Positions 29,778 through 38,568 of a DNA stretch of 64,000 nt are shown here, in pieces. The notes below the pieces were generated by a model that saw nothing but the letters and a program-made list of their open reading frames with translations, searched no databases and was not told the DNA's origin. Every line of letters begins with the position of its first letter. The stretch's first letter is position 1. Made by a program: the position numbers and the translations under genes. This stretch comes from Streptomyces sp. KMM 9044 (GTDB lineage: Bacteria > Actinomycetota > Actinomycetes > Streptomycetales > Streptomycetaceae): positions 6,634,001 through 6,698,000 of the forward strand of contig NZ_CP113910.1 in the NCBI RefSeq assembly GCF_024701375.2, given 5' to 3'.

Positions 29778-31079
29778 TCAGTGGGGCAGCGTCACGTACT
29801 CGATCACCGTGTCGATGCTGTGGTCGATCATCTCGTCGGTGAGCCCCGGGTACACCCCGATCCAGAAGGTCCGCTCGGTCGTGATGTCGCTGTTGGTGAG
29901 CGGCCCGCTCACGCGGAACTCGCGTCCCTCGTAGGCGGGGTGGCGGGTGAGGTTGCCGGCGAAGAAGCGCCGGGTGGCCACCTTGCTGGTCTCCAGGTGG
30001 TCGATGAGCGCGCCCGGCGCGAACGGCGCGTCCGGCCGGACCGTGATGGCGAAGCCGAACCAGCTCGGGTCACTGCCCGGCGTCGCCTCCGGAAGCAGCA
30101 GGTGCGGCAGCCCGTCCAGGCCCTCCCGCAGCCGGGCCCAGTTGTGCCGGCGAGCTGTGCCGAACTCGTCGATCCGGCTCAGCTGCTGAAGCCCGAGCGC
30201 TGCGGAGATGTCCGTCGACTTCAGGTTGTAGCCCACGTGGGAGAAGATGTACTTGTGGTCGTAGCCCTCCGGCAGCGACCCCATCTGGTGCTCGAAGCGC
30301 TTGAAGCAGCGGTTGTCCTCGCCCGGCTCGCACCAGCAGTCGCGACCCCAGTCGCGCATCGACTCCACGATCCGGGCCAGAATCAGGTTGTCCGTCACCA
30401 CGCAGCCGCCCTCGCCCATCGTGATGTGGTGGGCAGGGTAGAAGCTCTCCGTCGCGAGATCTCCGAAGGTCCCGGTCAGCTGCCCCTGGTAGGTGCTGCC
30501 CAGGGCGTCGCAGTTGTCCTCGATGAGGAACAGGTCGCGGTCCTCGGCGAGTTGGGCGATCTCCCGCACCTGGAAGGGGTTGCCCAGCGCGTGCGCCATC
30601 ATGATCGCCCGGGTGCGCGGGCCGATCGCCTGCTCCACCCGCTCCAGTGAGGCGTTGTAGGTGTGCAGTTCGACGTCGACGAAGACGGGTGTCAGACCGT
30701 TCTGCAGGATCGGGTTGACCGTCGTGGGAAATCCGGCGGCGACCGTCACCACCTCGTCGCCCGGCTTCAGCCGGTCCTCACCCAGTTGCGGCGAGGTCAG
30801 ACTGCTCAGCGCCAGCAGGTTCGCCGACGAGCCGGAGTTGGTCAGATGGGCCTTGCGCAGACCGAAGTACTTGGCCAGGGACCGCTCCAGCCTGCGCGAG
30901 CTGACGCCCGCGGCTATCCGCATGTCGAGCGCCGCTTCCACGAGCGCCACCCGGTCGTCCTCGGTGAGTACCGCACCCGAGGCCAGCACCGCGGTGACAC
31001 CCGGCACGAACCCCGACGAGACGGTGGAGCGGTGGTACTCACGCACCAGGTCGAGGATCTCGGTCTTGTCGTTCCCCAT
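29778..31079 (-). CDS. NDP-hexose 3,4-dehydratase (E1/SpnQ-like, Fe-S PLP enzyme)
   Basis: This 433-residue member of the DegT/DnrJ/EryC1 fold group removes the 3-hydroxyl of a 4-keto-6-deoxyhexose. The aminotransferase Lys is replaced by His in YPAHHITMGEGG, the mark of the dehydrating branch (E1, ColD, SpnQ). Cys residues in GRDCWCEPGEDNRC fit the [2Fe-2S] ligands of the E1/SpnQ type. The ATG at 31079 (MGNDKTEI) has AGGAGG about 12 bases upstream; the longer open frame to 31190 is not needed. It predicts a 3,6-dideoxy or 2,3,6-trideoxy sugar. The E3-type reductase that usually supplies electrons is absent, so host redox partners may serve. Confidence 0.92.
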   Translation of the reverse strand: MGNDKTEILDLVREYHRSTVSSGFVPGVTAVLASGAVLTEDDRVALVEAALDMRIAAGVSSRRLERSLAKYFGLRKAHLTNSGSSANLLALSSLTSPQLGEDRLKPGDEVVTVAAGFPTTVNPILQNGLTPVFVDVELHTYNASLERVEQAIGPRTRAIMMAHALGNPFQVREIAQLAEDRDLFLIEDNCDALGSTYQGQLTGTFGDLATESFYPAHHITMGEGGCVVTDNLILARIVESMRDWGRDCWCEPGEDNRCFKRFEHQMGSLPEGYDHKYIFSHVGYNLKSTDISAALGLQQLSRIDEFGTARRHNWARLREGLDGLPHLLLPEATPGSDPSWFGFAITVRPDAPFAPGALIDHLETSKVATRRFFAGNLTRHPAYEGREFRVSGPLTNSDITTERTFWIGVYPGLTDEMIDHSIDTVIEYVTLPH

Positions 31080-31226
31080 CGGCTGATGGCCTCCTGTGTG
31101 TGCCGGTGGGGACGAGACGGACGGCCGGCTTGCAGTCGAAGCGGGTCCCCACGCCCGTATCGATCGATCGGGGGAACCCCAGACCAGCACGTATGCCCGG
31201 CCGCTGGCCAGGAAGGCCGGGCAACT

Positions 31227-31242
31227 CTAGGGATCCACCAAA
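31227..31242. promoter_or_regulatory. Weak candidate PAS-LuxR half-site
   Basis: CTAGGGATCCACCAAA keeps the left half (CTAGGGAT) of the PimM consensus but only 11 of 16 positions overall. It lies in the divergent promoter between the 3,4-dehydratase and the acyltransferase. Confidence 0.4.
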
Positions 31243-31291
31243 AGCATGGGGGGTCCTCGGCATCCCTCGCCGAGGCATCCCCGCGCAGGGT

Positions 31292-31307
31292 CTAGGGATT
31301 TCATCAC
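31292..31307. promoter_or_regulatory. Candidate PAS-LuxR operator before the acyltransferase
   Basis: CTAGGGATTTCATCAC matches 13 of 16 consensus positions, including the whole left half and centre. It starts 79 bp before the acyltransferase ATG, a plausible position near a -35 element. Confidence 0.6.
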
Positions 31308-31370
31308 TGCCGGTCCCGCACGCTGGAAACGACCGGCCGCGGGCCCCGCAGACACTTCTGGAGACGCGTG

Positions 31371-32732
31371 ATGAGACATGGCCCATCGGGCGCCCCCGAG
31401 CGCACGGTCGTCCTGCGCGGCCAAGGCCCGTCCGGCGCGCGGGTCCGGCTGGGCGTCCACGACCTGGTGAACGGCACCTTCGCCACGCTGTGGACCTTCT
31501 ACTACCGGCAGACGCTGGACGACGGCGCCCTCCAGGACTCCCTGCGACGCACCCTCGCCCACTATCCGCTGCTCACCGGCCGCCTCGAACGGGATGCGGA
31601 CGGCGGCCTCAGCATCGTGTGCAGCGACGCCGGCGCGCTCTTCGAGGTGTCCCGCTCCGACCACGCCATGCAGGACCACGGGCCCGACCGACCCGTCGGA
31701 CAGGACCTGCGCCGTTACGTCCGCTCCGTCAACCCCTTCCGCGTCGTCGGCCACAACACTCCGCTGCTCACCGTCAAGGTCACCCACATGCGCGGCGGAG
31801 GTTCTGTCCTCGGCGTCTCCATCAACCACAGCATCGTCGACGGCGGCGGGACCTTCGGCTTCCTGCTCCACTGGTCCCGCGTCCACGCGGGTCAGGACCA
31901 GGCCGCACCGCCGTACGACCGCCACTTCCTCGACGGCCTCGCCGAAGAAGCGCATCCCGCGCCGGATGATCCCCAGTACGCCGTGGTCACCCGCCGGAAG
32001 AAGTTCGGCTTCTTCTGGACGGTCAACGCCCACGCCCGTCATGTACGCACACTCACCGTCAGGTTCCCGGTCCGGGACGTACTGGCACTGCGGGAGGCGG
32101 CACGGGACGGGCAGGACCGGGACCGGGCGCCCGCCTCCAGCGGTGATGCTCTCGGCGCCCATCTGTGGCGGGTCCTCGGCGCTCTGCGTGACCGGGCTCC
32201 GGACGCCGAGGAACGCCTGGGGGTCGTGGTCGGCCTGCGGCAAACGCTCAAGGAGCGCCTGCCGGACGGCTACGGAGGCAACGCCGTGTCCAACACCACG
32301 GCCGTGCTCCCGGCTCGCGAGCTGCGCGAGGAACCCCTCGCCCACGCCGCCCAGGCGGTGCGGGACGCCGTGGATCGCGTCACCCTGGCCCGGGTGTGCC
32401 AGGAGACGGCGTTCCTGGACGCCCAGCGCCGGGCCGGACGCTCCCGACGCGTGCTCAGCCGGATGACGCTGGACGCCTTCGAGGGCACGGTCGCCCTGAA
32501 CAACATGAGCCGGCTTCCGGTCTACGCCGTCGAGTTCGGCACCGGACGACCCTTCTGGTTCGAGTATCCGGCGAGCCTCATTCCCTGGACCGTCCTCGTC
32601 ACGCCCACCCCGGACGACGACTACAGCCGCGATGTCCACCTCAGCGTTCCCCGCGACGCCGCGGACGCCCTGCGCGGCCCTGAGTGGTCCGCGCGTCTGC
32701 GCGACCCCGCCGGCTGCCTCGACCTTCCCTGA
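31371..32732 (+). CDS. BAHD-like acyltransferase (HxxxD family)
   Basis: This protein of about 453 residues resembles the plant-type BAHD/Transferase family, which moves an acyl group from CoA to a hydroxyl or amine. It shows the catalytic HSIVDGGG (His and Asp, near residue 155) and, near the C-terminus, VEFGTGRPFWFE, which corresponds to the structural DFGWG. The start ATG at 31371 follows a TCTGGAGA site; GTG at 31368 is an alternative. Such proteins are uncommon in bacterial clusters. Here it may acylate the aglycone or a sugar. It is the last clear cluster gene before the fragment zone. Confidence 0.85.
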   Translation: MRHGPSGAPERTVVLRGQGPSGARVRLGVHDLVNGTFATLWTFYYRQTLDDGALQDSLRRTLAHYPLLTGRLERDADGGLSIVCSDAGALFEVSRSDHAMQDHGPDRPVGQDLRRYVRSVNPFRVVGHNTPLLTVKVTHMRGGGSVLGVSINHSIVDGGGTFGFLLHWSRVHAGQDQAAPPYDRHFLDGLAEEAHPAPDDPQYAVVTRRKKFGFFWTVNAHARHVRTLTVRFPVRDVLALREAARDGQDRDRAPASSGDALGAHLWRVLGALRDRAPDAEERLGVVVGLRQTLKERLPDGYGGNAVSNTTAVLPARELREEPLAHAAQAVRDAVDRVTLARVCQETAFLDAQRRAGRSRRVLSRMTLDAFEGTVALNNMSRLPVYAVEFGTGRPFWFEYPASLIPWTVLVTPTPDDDYSRDVHLSVPRDAADALRGPEWSARLRDPAGCLDLP

Positions 32733-32778
32733 CTACGGGCCCCGTTCCTCCACCGTTTCCCTGCGTGGCGTCGGCTCT

Positions 32779-32893
32779 CTATGCCCCCGCGGCCTTGCGT
32801 AGTTCCGCCACGCGATCGGTCCGCTCCCACGTGAAGTCGGGCAGTTCACGGCCGAAGTGGCCGTACGCGGCGGTCTGGGCGTAGATCGGCCGC
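32779..32893 (-). pseudogene. metK: metK 3' remnant (S-adenosylmethionine synthetase)
   Basis: On the minus strand the last part of MetK reads [20 protein letters not shown] and then [17 protein letters not shown] before the stop codon. No further MetK sequence lies upstream, so only about 37 codons survive. MetK genes sometimes belong to biosynthetic clusters to supply SAM, but this remnant cannot be functional. Confidence 0.85.
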
Positions 32894-32894
32894 C

Positions 32895-33090
32895 GGTGCC
32901 GTCACCGCGAGCGCGGTGGGGGCGATCATGCCCTTGCGGTCGTGCGCCCGGACGTGGAAGACCACGGCGCCGCAGAAGTACAGGAACACCCCCGCGCCGG
33001 CGGTCACCGCCAGAGGCGGCAGGGGCAGCCCGACGAGCAGGCCGGCCGCTCCGGCGATCTCCAGCAGCGGCAGCCGCGGCAGGGTCTGCG
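32895..33090 (-). pseudogene. DoxX-family membrane protein fragment
   Basis: The minus strand encodes LPRLPLLEIAGAAGLLVGLP, then LPPLAVTAGAGVFLYFCGAV and VFHVRAHDRKGMIAPTALAV, which is the middle to end of a DoxX-like four-helix membrane protein. The upstream end stops at the transposase fragment, and there is no start codon or first helix. It is sandwiched between two other remnants. Confidence 0.7.
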
Positions 33091-33690
33091 CAGGTCCTCG
33101 ACCAGGTGCCGGGCCAGGCGGAGTTGGGTATGGGCTGCGATGACGAGCCAGGTCCAGCGGTCCGCGGCAGCCGGCTCACGAAGCTTGGGTGTGGTCCAGC
33201 CCAGAGTCTGCTTGAGCATGCGGAAGGTGTGCTCCAGGTCGAATCTGCGCAGGAAGGCCTGCCAGAGGCGGTCCACATCTGCGGCGCTGGCGCCGGTGGC
33301 GGACCACCACAGCCAGATCGGCTTGGGATTGCGGTCGCCGCGCAGGTGGTCGACCTGCAGACGGATGACGGTGCCTTCGATGACCGGCAGCTGGGCGAGG
33401 TGGCCGGCCCAGGCCGAGCGCCGGGTCAGCAGCGGGTGCAGGCGGTCCCAGGCGGTAGCGAGGGCCTGTCCGTAGTGCATGGTGTCGCTCACCGTGGTGC
33501 GGGACGGGACAGGATGGGTGCTCGGATCCTCGAAGCCGAACCCCTCTCCATGCCGGGGCTTGCGTCCGCGCTTGCCCGCGGGCTGGGGCGGCGGCGGAAA
33601 GAACAGGACGCGGTCAGAACGCATCCGGCCCAGCACTTCCACGGGCAGATCGGCCAGCAGAAAGGCCAGACGGTCTCGCACGGTCGGGCG
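33091..33690 (-). pseudogene. Transposase fragment, both ends missing
   Basis: The frame gives VRDRLAFLLADLPVEVLGRM, a Pro-rich loop, and RRFDLEHTFRMLKQTLGWTT ... RHLVEDLRR, then runs straight into the DoxX fragment. The DLEHTFRMLKQ motif carries the catalytic Glu of an IS4/IS701-like DDE transposase. The N-terminal catalytic Asp regions are missing. No inverted repeats were seen. Confidence 0.75.
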
Positions 33691-33849
33691 CCCACGTCCG
33701 CAAGATCGCCCACGATCTACGACTGGACCGCAGCTGGCGCGGCGGCCGCAGTAGCCGGATGCAGCTGCTATAAGGGCCGAGGCATCGCGGGCCGGAAGGA
33801 GCGTGGCTGCTGGACGGGCGCCTTCGGCGACGCTATACGGGCGGGGAAC

Positions 33850-34602
33850 TCAGTTCTCGTACTCGTCCGGGTCGAAACTGTCGTACGGATCTTCCTGTAC
33901 GGATCCTGCTTCGCCGTACTCCTTCTCGTACGCGTTCTCGGCCGCGGCCCGGCGCGCCATGGCATCGGACCATGCGCGGGCCCAGATGCGCAGGTCGGCG
34001 ATGGTTTGTTCGTCGAGTCCGTACGCGGCGAACTCGGTGTCGTCGATCCAGTCGGCGCCGACCAGGCGGGCCTGGAGTTCGGCGGGGCCGAAGAGGGTGT
34101 CGGGGCGGGCGTGGCGACGGCCGAATTCTTCCAGGTCGGCGGTGGTCCAGCGGTGGGAGGCGGCGTAGACGTCGATGAGGTCGCGGGCGGCGCCGCGTTC
34201 GGCGATGGCTCGGACCTTGGTGCCGATGACGTCCTGCTCGGACAGGACGGGACCGTAGGAGGTCGGGACGGTGGGGTGCCAGAAGACCTCCTTGAGGATG
34301 TCGACCTCGCACTCCTGACCGCTGTCGGGATCGGTGACCAGGAAGCGGGCGGAGAGCGGGGAAACCTCGATGGTCTCGGCCCGTCATCCGAGCCGGGTCA
34401 GACCGTCGACCAGGTAGTGGGCGATGTCGGCCATGGGGGCAGGGTTCTGGGTGGCGACGTCCAGATCCTGGCTGGGGCGGTCGACGAGCTGGTGCGCCTG
34501 GACGGCGTAGCCGCCGGTCAGCACCAGCGGGTAGGGCGAACCGAGGGCGAGGACGTCTTCGAGGAGCCGGGCGTGCAGCTCCGGCATCGGTGGTTTCTTC
34601 AC
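33850..34602 (-). pseudogene. AbiEii/AbiGii-like nucleotidyltransferase, internal TGA
   Basis: The protein begins MKKPPMPELHARLLEDVLAL with the nucleotidyltransferase motif VLTGGYAVQAHQLVDRPSQD (GG and DxD-like DLD). It meets an in-frame TGA about 73 codons in (near 34385), then continues in the same frame as RAETIEVSPLSARFLVTDPD to DSFDPDEYEN and a stop. TGG to TGA would explain the break. AbiEii-type proteins are toxins of bicistronic systems. It overlaps the upstream gene by 4 bp (ATGA-type), as such pairs usually do. Confidence 0.75.
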
Positions 34603-34967
34603 GCGGCGGTGGCCTGGCCGGCTTCACGCAGCTCGGGGAAGGCGCCCTCCCAGGCGTCGCGGACGGCGGTGCCGATCAGGGTGCGCAGAGTCGGCCATAG
34701 CTCGATCAGCAGGTCGGCGTTGAGGAAGCGGCACAGGTCCTCGCGCATGCCCTCGGACAGCACCGTGCGGTACAGGCTCATCCGTAGCCGCGGCCGGTCC
34801 AGGTCGAAGGAGCGCAGCCCGGACCAGGCCACCGTCAGCGGCAGCTCGACCACGCCGTGCACCGGTCCGCGCAGCTCGTCCAGGGAGCCGGGCAGCCGCC
34901 GGACGAACTTGATTCGGTACGGGTCGGCGACGCCCGGGGCGAGTGCGACGGCTTCGGGGAGCGACAT
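34599..34967 (-). CDS. Partner gene of the AbiEii-like protein
   Basis: This 122-residue protein (MSLPEAVALAPGVADPYRIK ...) is translationally coupled to the downstream nucleotidyltransferase gene. It has no recognised domain. Its position suggests an antitoxin-like or regulatory partner, which is inference only. It is intact, while its partner is broken. Confidence 0.6.
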   Translation of the reverse strand: MSLPEAVALAPGVADPYRIKFVRRLPGSLDELRGPVHGVVELPLTVAWSGLRSFDLDRPRLRMSLYRTVLSEGMREDLCRFLNADLLIELWPTLRTLIGTAVRDAWEGAFPELREAGQATAA

Positions 34968-35572
34968 GGCGTCGATTATCCCCGATCGACGCCCGTTGGC
35001 AGGAACGGTCTGACATCCAGGCCCAGATTGCTCGGGGATTTGGTGAAGCGTGCGCAGGCTTCACCGCGAGCCTGGCCCCTGGACCCGGGGGCTTGGGGCG
35101 GCGGAGGCCAACCTCCGTGGCCGTGCGTCAAGGCGCGCTCTGCCCTGACGGTCGCCCTGGCGCCGGGGCGCCGCTGGACGTGACCGAACCGGCCGCGGCG
35201 GACGCCGGAAGCGCGCCTCGTCCGGCTCATCCTCACGGCCGCCGCCGCGCTGGACGACCTCACCGGCGATGCCTGGGACACGGTGGATGACCGGCTGCGT
35301 TTCTCTCGTGGCGAGGGTTGCGGCCTGGGCCGGACATGAACCTCAGCTGACCCGCCCCACCCGGGGTACGGAAGGGCCCGCACGGCAAGCGTCGGCAAGC
35401 CGTGCGGGCCCTTCCGCGTCATCCCCTGCTTCGCGGACGCACACGTCCTAGTGGGGTGTATCCCGCCTCCCCGGATGGGAGATGAGTGGGAGACAAGTGG
35501 GAGATGATCATGGCGTGGTGCTGCAATCAGGCGCTAGAAAATGCTCGATAGCGCTACCTGCGCGGCCCTGGT
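34968..35572. other. Intergenic region without clear gene
   Basis: I see no supported gene in these 600 bases. The only clear feature is the hairpin at 35369-35416. Confidence 0.5.
35369..35416. terminator. Perfect 18-bp hairpin
   Basis: CGGAAGGGCCCGCACGGC (35369-35386) pairs perfectly with its inverse at 35399-35416 around a 12-base loop. It is probably the terminator of a lost or shortened gene, since no intact gene ends next to it. Confidence 0.75.
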
Positions 35573-35718
35573 TCAGCCCGCCGACTCGGCCGCGTGCGGG
35601 CTCAGGGCACCCACGCCGACCAGGACGATGATGACGATGCCGAGCACGATGCGGTAGTAGACGAACGGCATGAAGCTCCTGGTCGAGATGAACTTCATGA
35701 ACGAAACTATGTCGACGT
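35573..35718 (-). pseudogene. uppP: uppP 3' remnant (undecaprenyl-diphosphatase)
   Basis: The minus strand reads VDIVSFMKFISTRSFMPFVY, then YRIVLGIVIIVLVGVGALSP and HAAESAG before the stop codon. This is the last transmembrane region of an undecaprenyl-diphosphatase. Upstream sequence does not continue the family. It is the third housekeeping remnant in 3 kb. Confidence 0.75.
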
Positions 35719-36405
35719 GTCCTGAGCGGCTTTGACCTGCTGGTTTCCACCATTTTCAAGATCGAACGGTAGAGCGGTGGGAGATGGCGCCTTTCCAGTG
35801 CCCTCCCTCGCCGACCACGAACGGCGCAGCCACCTGCTTTGCAGCGGATCGGCAATCTCCAGCTCCATGGCAGGGCAACGTGCGAGTGGAGACCATCCAC
35901 GCCGGCGATCTCGCGGCCCCTGCGGGTCTCCACGGCGATGCGACTGTGTCGATCTTCGTCCAGCCACTCCTTGCCGCCGTGACGAAGCAGGTACAGCCGC
36001 TTTCCGGTGTTCGTGGTCGCGGGGAACCGGCCCCTGCCCCGCGGCCAAACTGTCCGACAAGGCACTGGCCGCAGTGCGCGCCCCGGTCGCTCACCAGTCC
36101 GGATGAGATTTTCGGCAAGGGCAGGACGCGTGAGGCCGACTGGGACGACAACGGTGCCCCGGATGAGCTGATCGGCACGCGAAGAGCTGTGCCGCGGTGA
36201 CCCGCATGCCCTGGCGGTCGCCGGAGGCGCTCCAGCGGTCACCGCACTCCAGCGGGCGCTGGCCGCGGTTCTGCGTCTGCCCGCCGGGTGATCCCCGCAC
36301 CGGGGCACCGCTGCTCTGGCACTCGTGCCCGTACGGGGCGGTGTAGCCGGTGGTCGGGTGCACGGTCGCCTCAGGTCGTCGGTACCGTCGGCTAGCGTGC
36401 GCGGT
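35719..36405. other. Region without recognised gene
   Basis: A minus-strand frame reads TTNTGKRLYLLRHGGKEWLD ... RIAVETRRGREIAGVDGLHS, which has ordinary composition but no start codon context that I trust and no recognised family. It may be another decayed gene. The promoter of the ATPase gene should lie at the right end. Confidence 0.4.
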
Positions 36406-37989
36406 ATGCGCTACTTCAATACGGCCGGGCCGTGCGTCCCCACGCGTCACTACATGGTGTCGGCCCAGGAGCGGCTGCCCAGGGCCCGCGGGTACATCGA
36501 GCAGGGTCAGTACTTCGTGGTGCACGCGCCACGGCAGACCGGGAAGACGACGGTGCTGGCGGCGATGGCCCGGGAACTGACGGCCTCGGGCCGGTACGCG
36601 GCGCTGCACTTCTCGTGCGAGAGCGCGGAGGTGGCCGGTGAGGACTACGGCCAGGCCGAGCTGCTGGTGCTGGAGGCGATTCGGCGGTCCGCGGAGTCCG
36701 CCGGGCTTGCTGATGAGCTCGCGCCCTGCGTCTCCTGGCCCGACGCGGTGCCCGGGTCCCGGCTCACGCGGGGGCTGGCTGAGTGGGTGCGGAGCTGTCC
36801 GCGTCCGCTGGTGCTGTTCTTCGACGAGATCGACGCGCTGCGGGGGGAGAGCCTGCGCAGTGTGCTGCGTCAGTTGCGCGATGGCTTCACTGTCAGCCGT
36901 GGCGGGTTCCCGCATGCGGTGGTGCTGTGCGGGCTGCGGGATGTGCGTGACTACAAGGCGGCCTCGGGCGGGGATCCGGGGCGCCTTGGTACGTCGAGTC
37001 CTTTCAACATCAAGGTGGCGTCGCTGCGGTTGGGCGACTTCGCCGAGGCCGAGGTCGCCGAGCTGTACGGGCAGCACTCCACGCAGACGGGGCAGGATTT
37101 CACGGTGGATGCGCTGGAGCGTGCCTTCAGCTTTACCCAGGGACAGCCGTGGCTGGTCAACGCGCTGGCCCGGGAGGTCGTCGAGGAGATGGGGGTGCCG
37201 TCGGACACGCCGATCACGGCCGAGCACATGGAGGAGGCGAAGGAGCGGCTGATCCTGGCGCGTGCGACGCATCTGGACTCGCTGGCCGCCAGGTTGGGCG
37301 AGGACCGGGTGCGGCGGGTGATCCAGCCGGTGATCGCGGGCGAGCTGCTCCTGCCGACGGACACGTACGACGACGATCTGGCATACGTGCGCGACCTGGG
37401 GCTGGTCGCTCCGGACGCGCCGGTGCGGGTGGCCAATCCGATCTACCAGGAGGTCATCGTCCGGGTCCTGGGAAACAACACGGAGAGCCAGGTCGTCGAC
37501 GCCCCGAGCAGCTTCCGGCTCCCGGACGGCCGGATCGACATGGACAAGCTGCTGTGCTCCTTCGCCGAGTTCTGGCGGGAGAACGGCGAGATCCTGGCCA
37601 CCGCCTCGACCTACCCGGAGGCCGCAGCACAGCTGGTGATGATGGCCTACCTGCACCGGATCGTGAACGGGGCGGGTTTCATCGACCGGGAGTACGGGGT
37701 CGGCCGGCGGCGCGTGGACCTGCTGGTCCGTCAGCCGTACACCGCTGCCGACGGTTCTCGGGCGGTGCAGCGCGAGGCGCTGGAGCTGAAGGTGTGGCGC
37801 CAGGGCCGCACCGACCCCCTCGCCGAGGGGCTGGCACAGCTGGACGACTACCTGGACCGCATGGAGCTGTCCACGGGCACCCTCGTCGTCTTCGACACCC
37901 GCCCGCAGGCAGCCCCGGTCCACGAGCGCACCGCCTTCTCGCAGCAGACCACGCCCTCCGGACGCACCGTCACCCTGCTACGTGCCTGA
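36406..37989 (+). CDS. AAA-like ATPase with C-terminal nuclease-like domain
   Basis: The protein has about 527 residues. The N-terminal part has Walker A HAPRQTGKTTVLAAMA (near residue 45) and Walker B PLVLFFDEIDALRGE (near 140), followed by an AAA-lid-like helical part. The C-terminal part ends with GVGRRRVDLLVRQPY ... EALELKVWR, which fits a PD-(D/E)xK nuclease core (Asp, then ExK). This layout resembles predicted AAA-ATPase/PDDEXK proteins of unknown role, some of them linked to mobile DNA or defence. The ATG at 36406 (MRYFNTAGPCVPTRHYM) begins the conserved part. No partner gene is adjacent. Confidence 0.75.
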   Translation: MRYFNTAGPCVPTRHYMVSAQERLPRARGYIEQGQYFVVHAPRQTGKTTVLAAMARELTASGRYAALHFSCESAEVAGEDYGQAELLVLEAIRRSAESAGLADELAPCVSWPDAVPGSRLTRGLAEWVRSCPRPLVLFFDEIDALRGESLRSVLRQLRDGFTVSRGGFPHAVVLCGLRDVRDYKAASGGDPGRLGTSSPFNIKVASLRLGDFAEAEVAELYGQHSTQTGQDFTVDALERAFSFTQGQPWLVNALAREVVEEMGVPSDTPITAEHMEEAKERLILARATHLDSLAARLGEDRVRRVIQPVIAGELLLPTDTYDDDLAYVRDLGLVAPDAPVRVANPIYQEVIVRVLGNNTESQVVDAPSSFRLPDGRIDMDKLLCSFAEFWRENGEILATASTYPEAAAQLVMMAYLHRIVNGAGFIDREYGVGRRRVDLLVRQPYTAADGSRAVQREALELKVWRQGRTDPLAEGLAQLDDYLDRMELSTGTLVVFDTRPQAAPVHERTAFSQQTTPSGRTVTLLRA

Positions 37990-38031
37990 CGGCCGGGAGA
38001 CCCCAGCCAGGAGCGCCCCCGGATCTTCCTC

Positions 38032-38365
38032 CCGTGGCCGTGTTCCCGGAGCAGCACGGGTTCGGTGCGGGAGCCGAGACCTTCGGCGCCCTGCACCGGC
38101 CGGGGCGCCGTCCGGGGTTCGCCTTCGAGCTCGGCTACGAGGTCCATGACAGGACGGTCCGGGTGGTTCAGACCTCCCCGCTAGCTCTCCCGAGCTGACC
38201 ATGAGTACCTCATTGGGCCGGCCGGTCCGTGCGGCCCGCGCGATGTGGGCGCAGCATCTGCCCGATCACGTCTTCGGCTACCAGGCCCATGCCCCCTGGA
38301 CCAGCGAGTTCGAGCAGCACCGCCGCTTCGCCGCCCGTCGCATCGTGCCAAGGCGTCTCGCCTGA
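38032..38365 (+). other. Two short possible ORFs or remnants
   Basis: GTG near 38032 to 38199 would give VAVFPEQHGFGAGAETFGAL ... VRVVQTSPLALPS. ATG 38201 to 38365 would give MSTSLGRPVRAARAMWAQHL ... RRFAARRIVPRRLA. Both have normal composition and sit head to tail, but neither matches a family that I know. They may be small genes or ends of broken ones. Confidence 0.35.
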
Positions 38366-38568
38366 CGATGTCAGGCAGGGGGCGCAAGGCAAGCAGCTCT
38401 GTAAGTGCGCTCCCCATCTCGACGATCGACCGGCTGTGAGTTCGGGTCTGACTCAAGCATCAAGGAAGGCTGAGATCTGACTTCGGACCGCATCCGGAGG
38501 CCGAATCTGGCGCACGCACTCCGCGGCCTCCACTGGACTTCCGAATACGTTCCGAATACTATGGATCC

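Noticed and set aside
31160..31178. GGGGGAACCCC palindrome as a fifth PAS-LuxR site
   Set aside because: Only the core resembles the operator; both flanks (CTV and BAG) fail to match.
32857..35013. 718-residue plus-strand frame
   Set aside because: It crosses the metK, DoxX, transposase and AbiEii-like remnants in antisense and shows no domain.
35508..36308. Minus-strand frame of 266 residues as a single gene
   Set aside because: It spans the uppP remnant in another frame and has no credible start; only the remnant can be supported.
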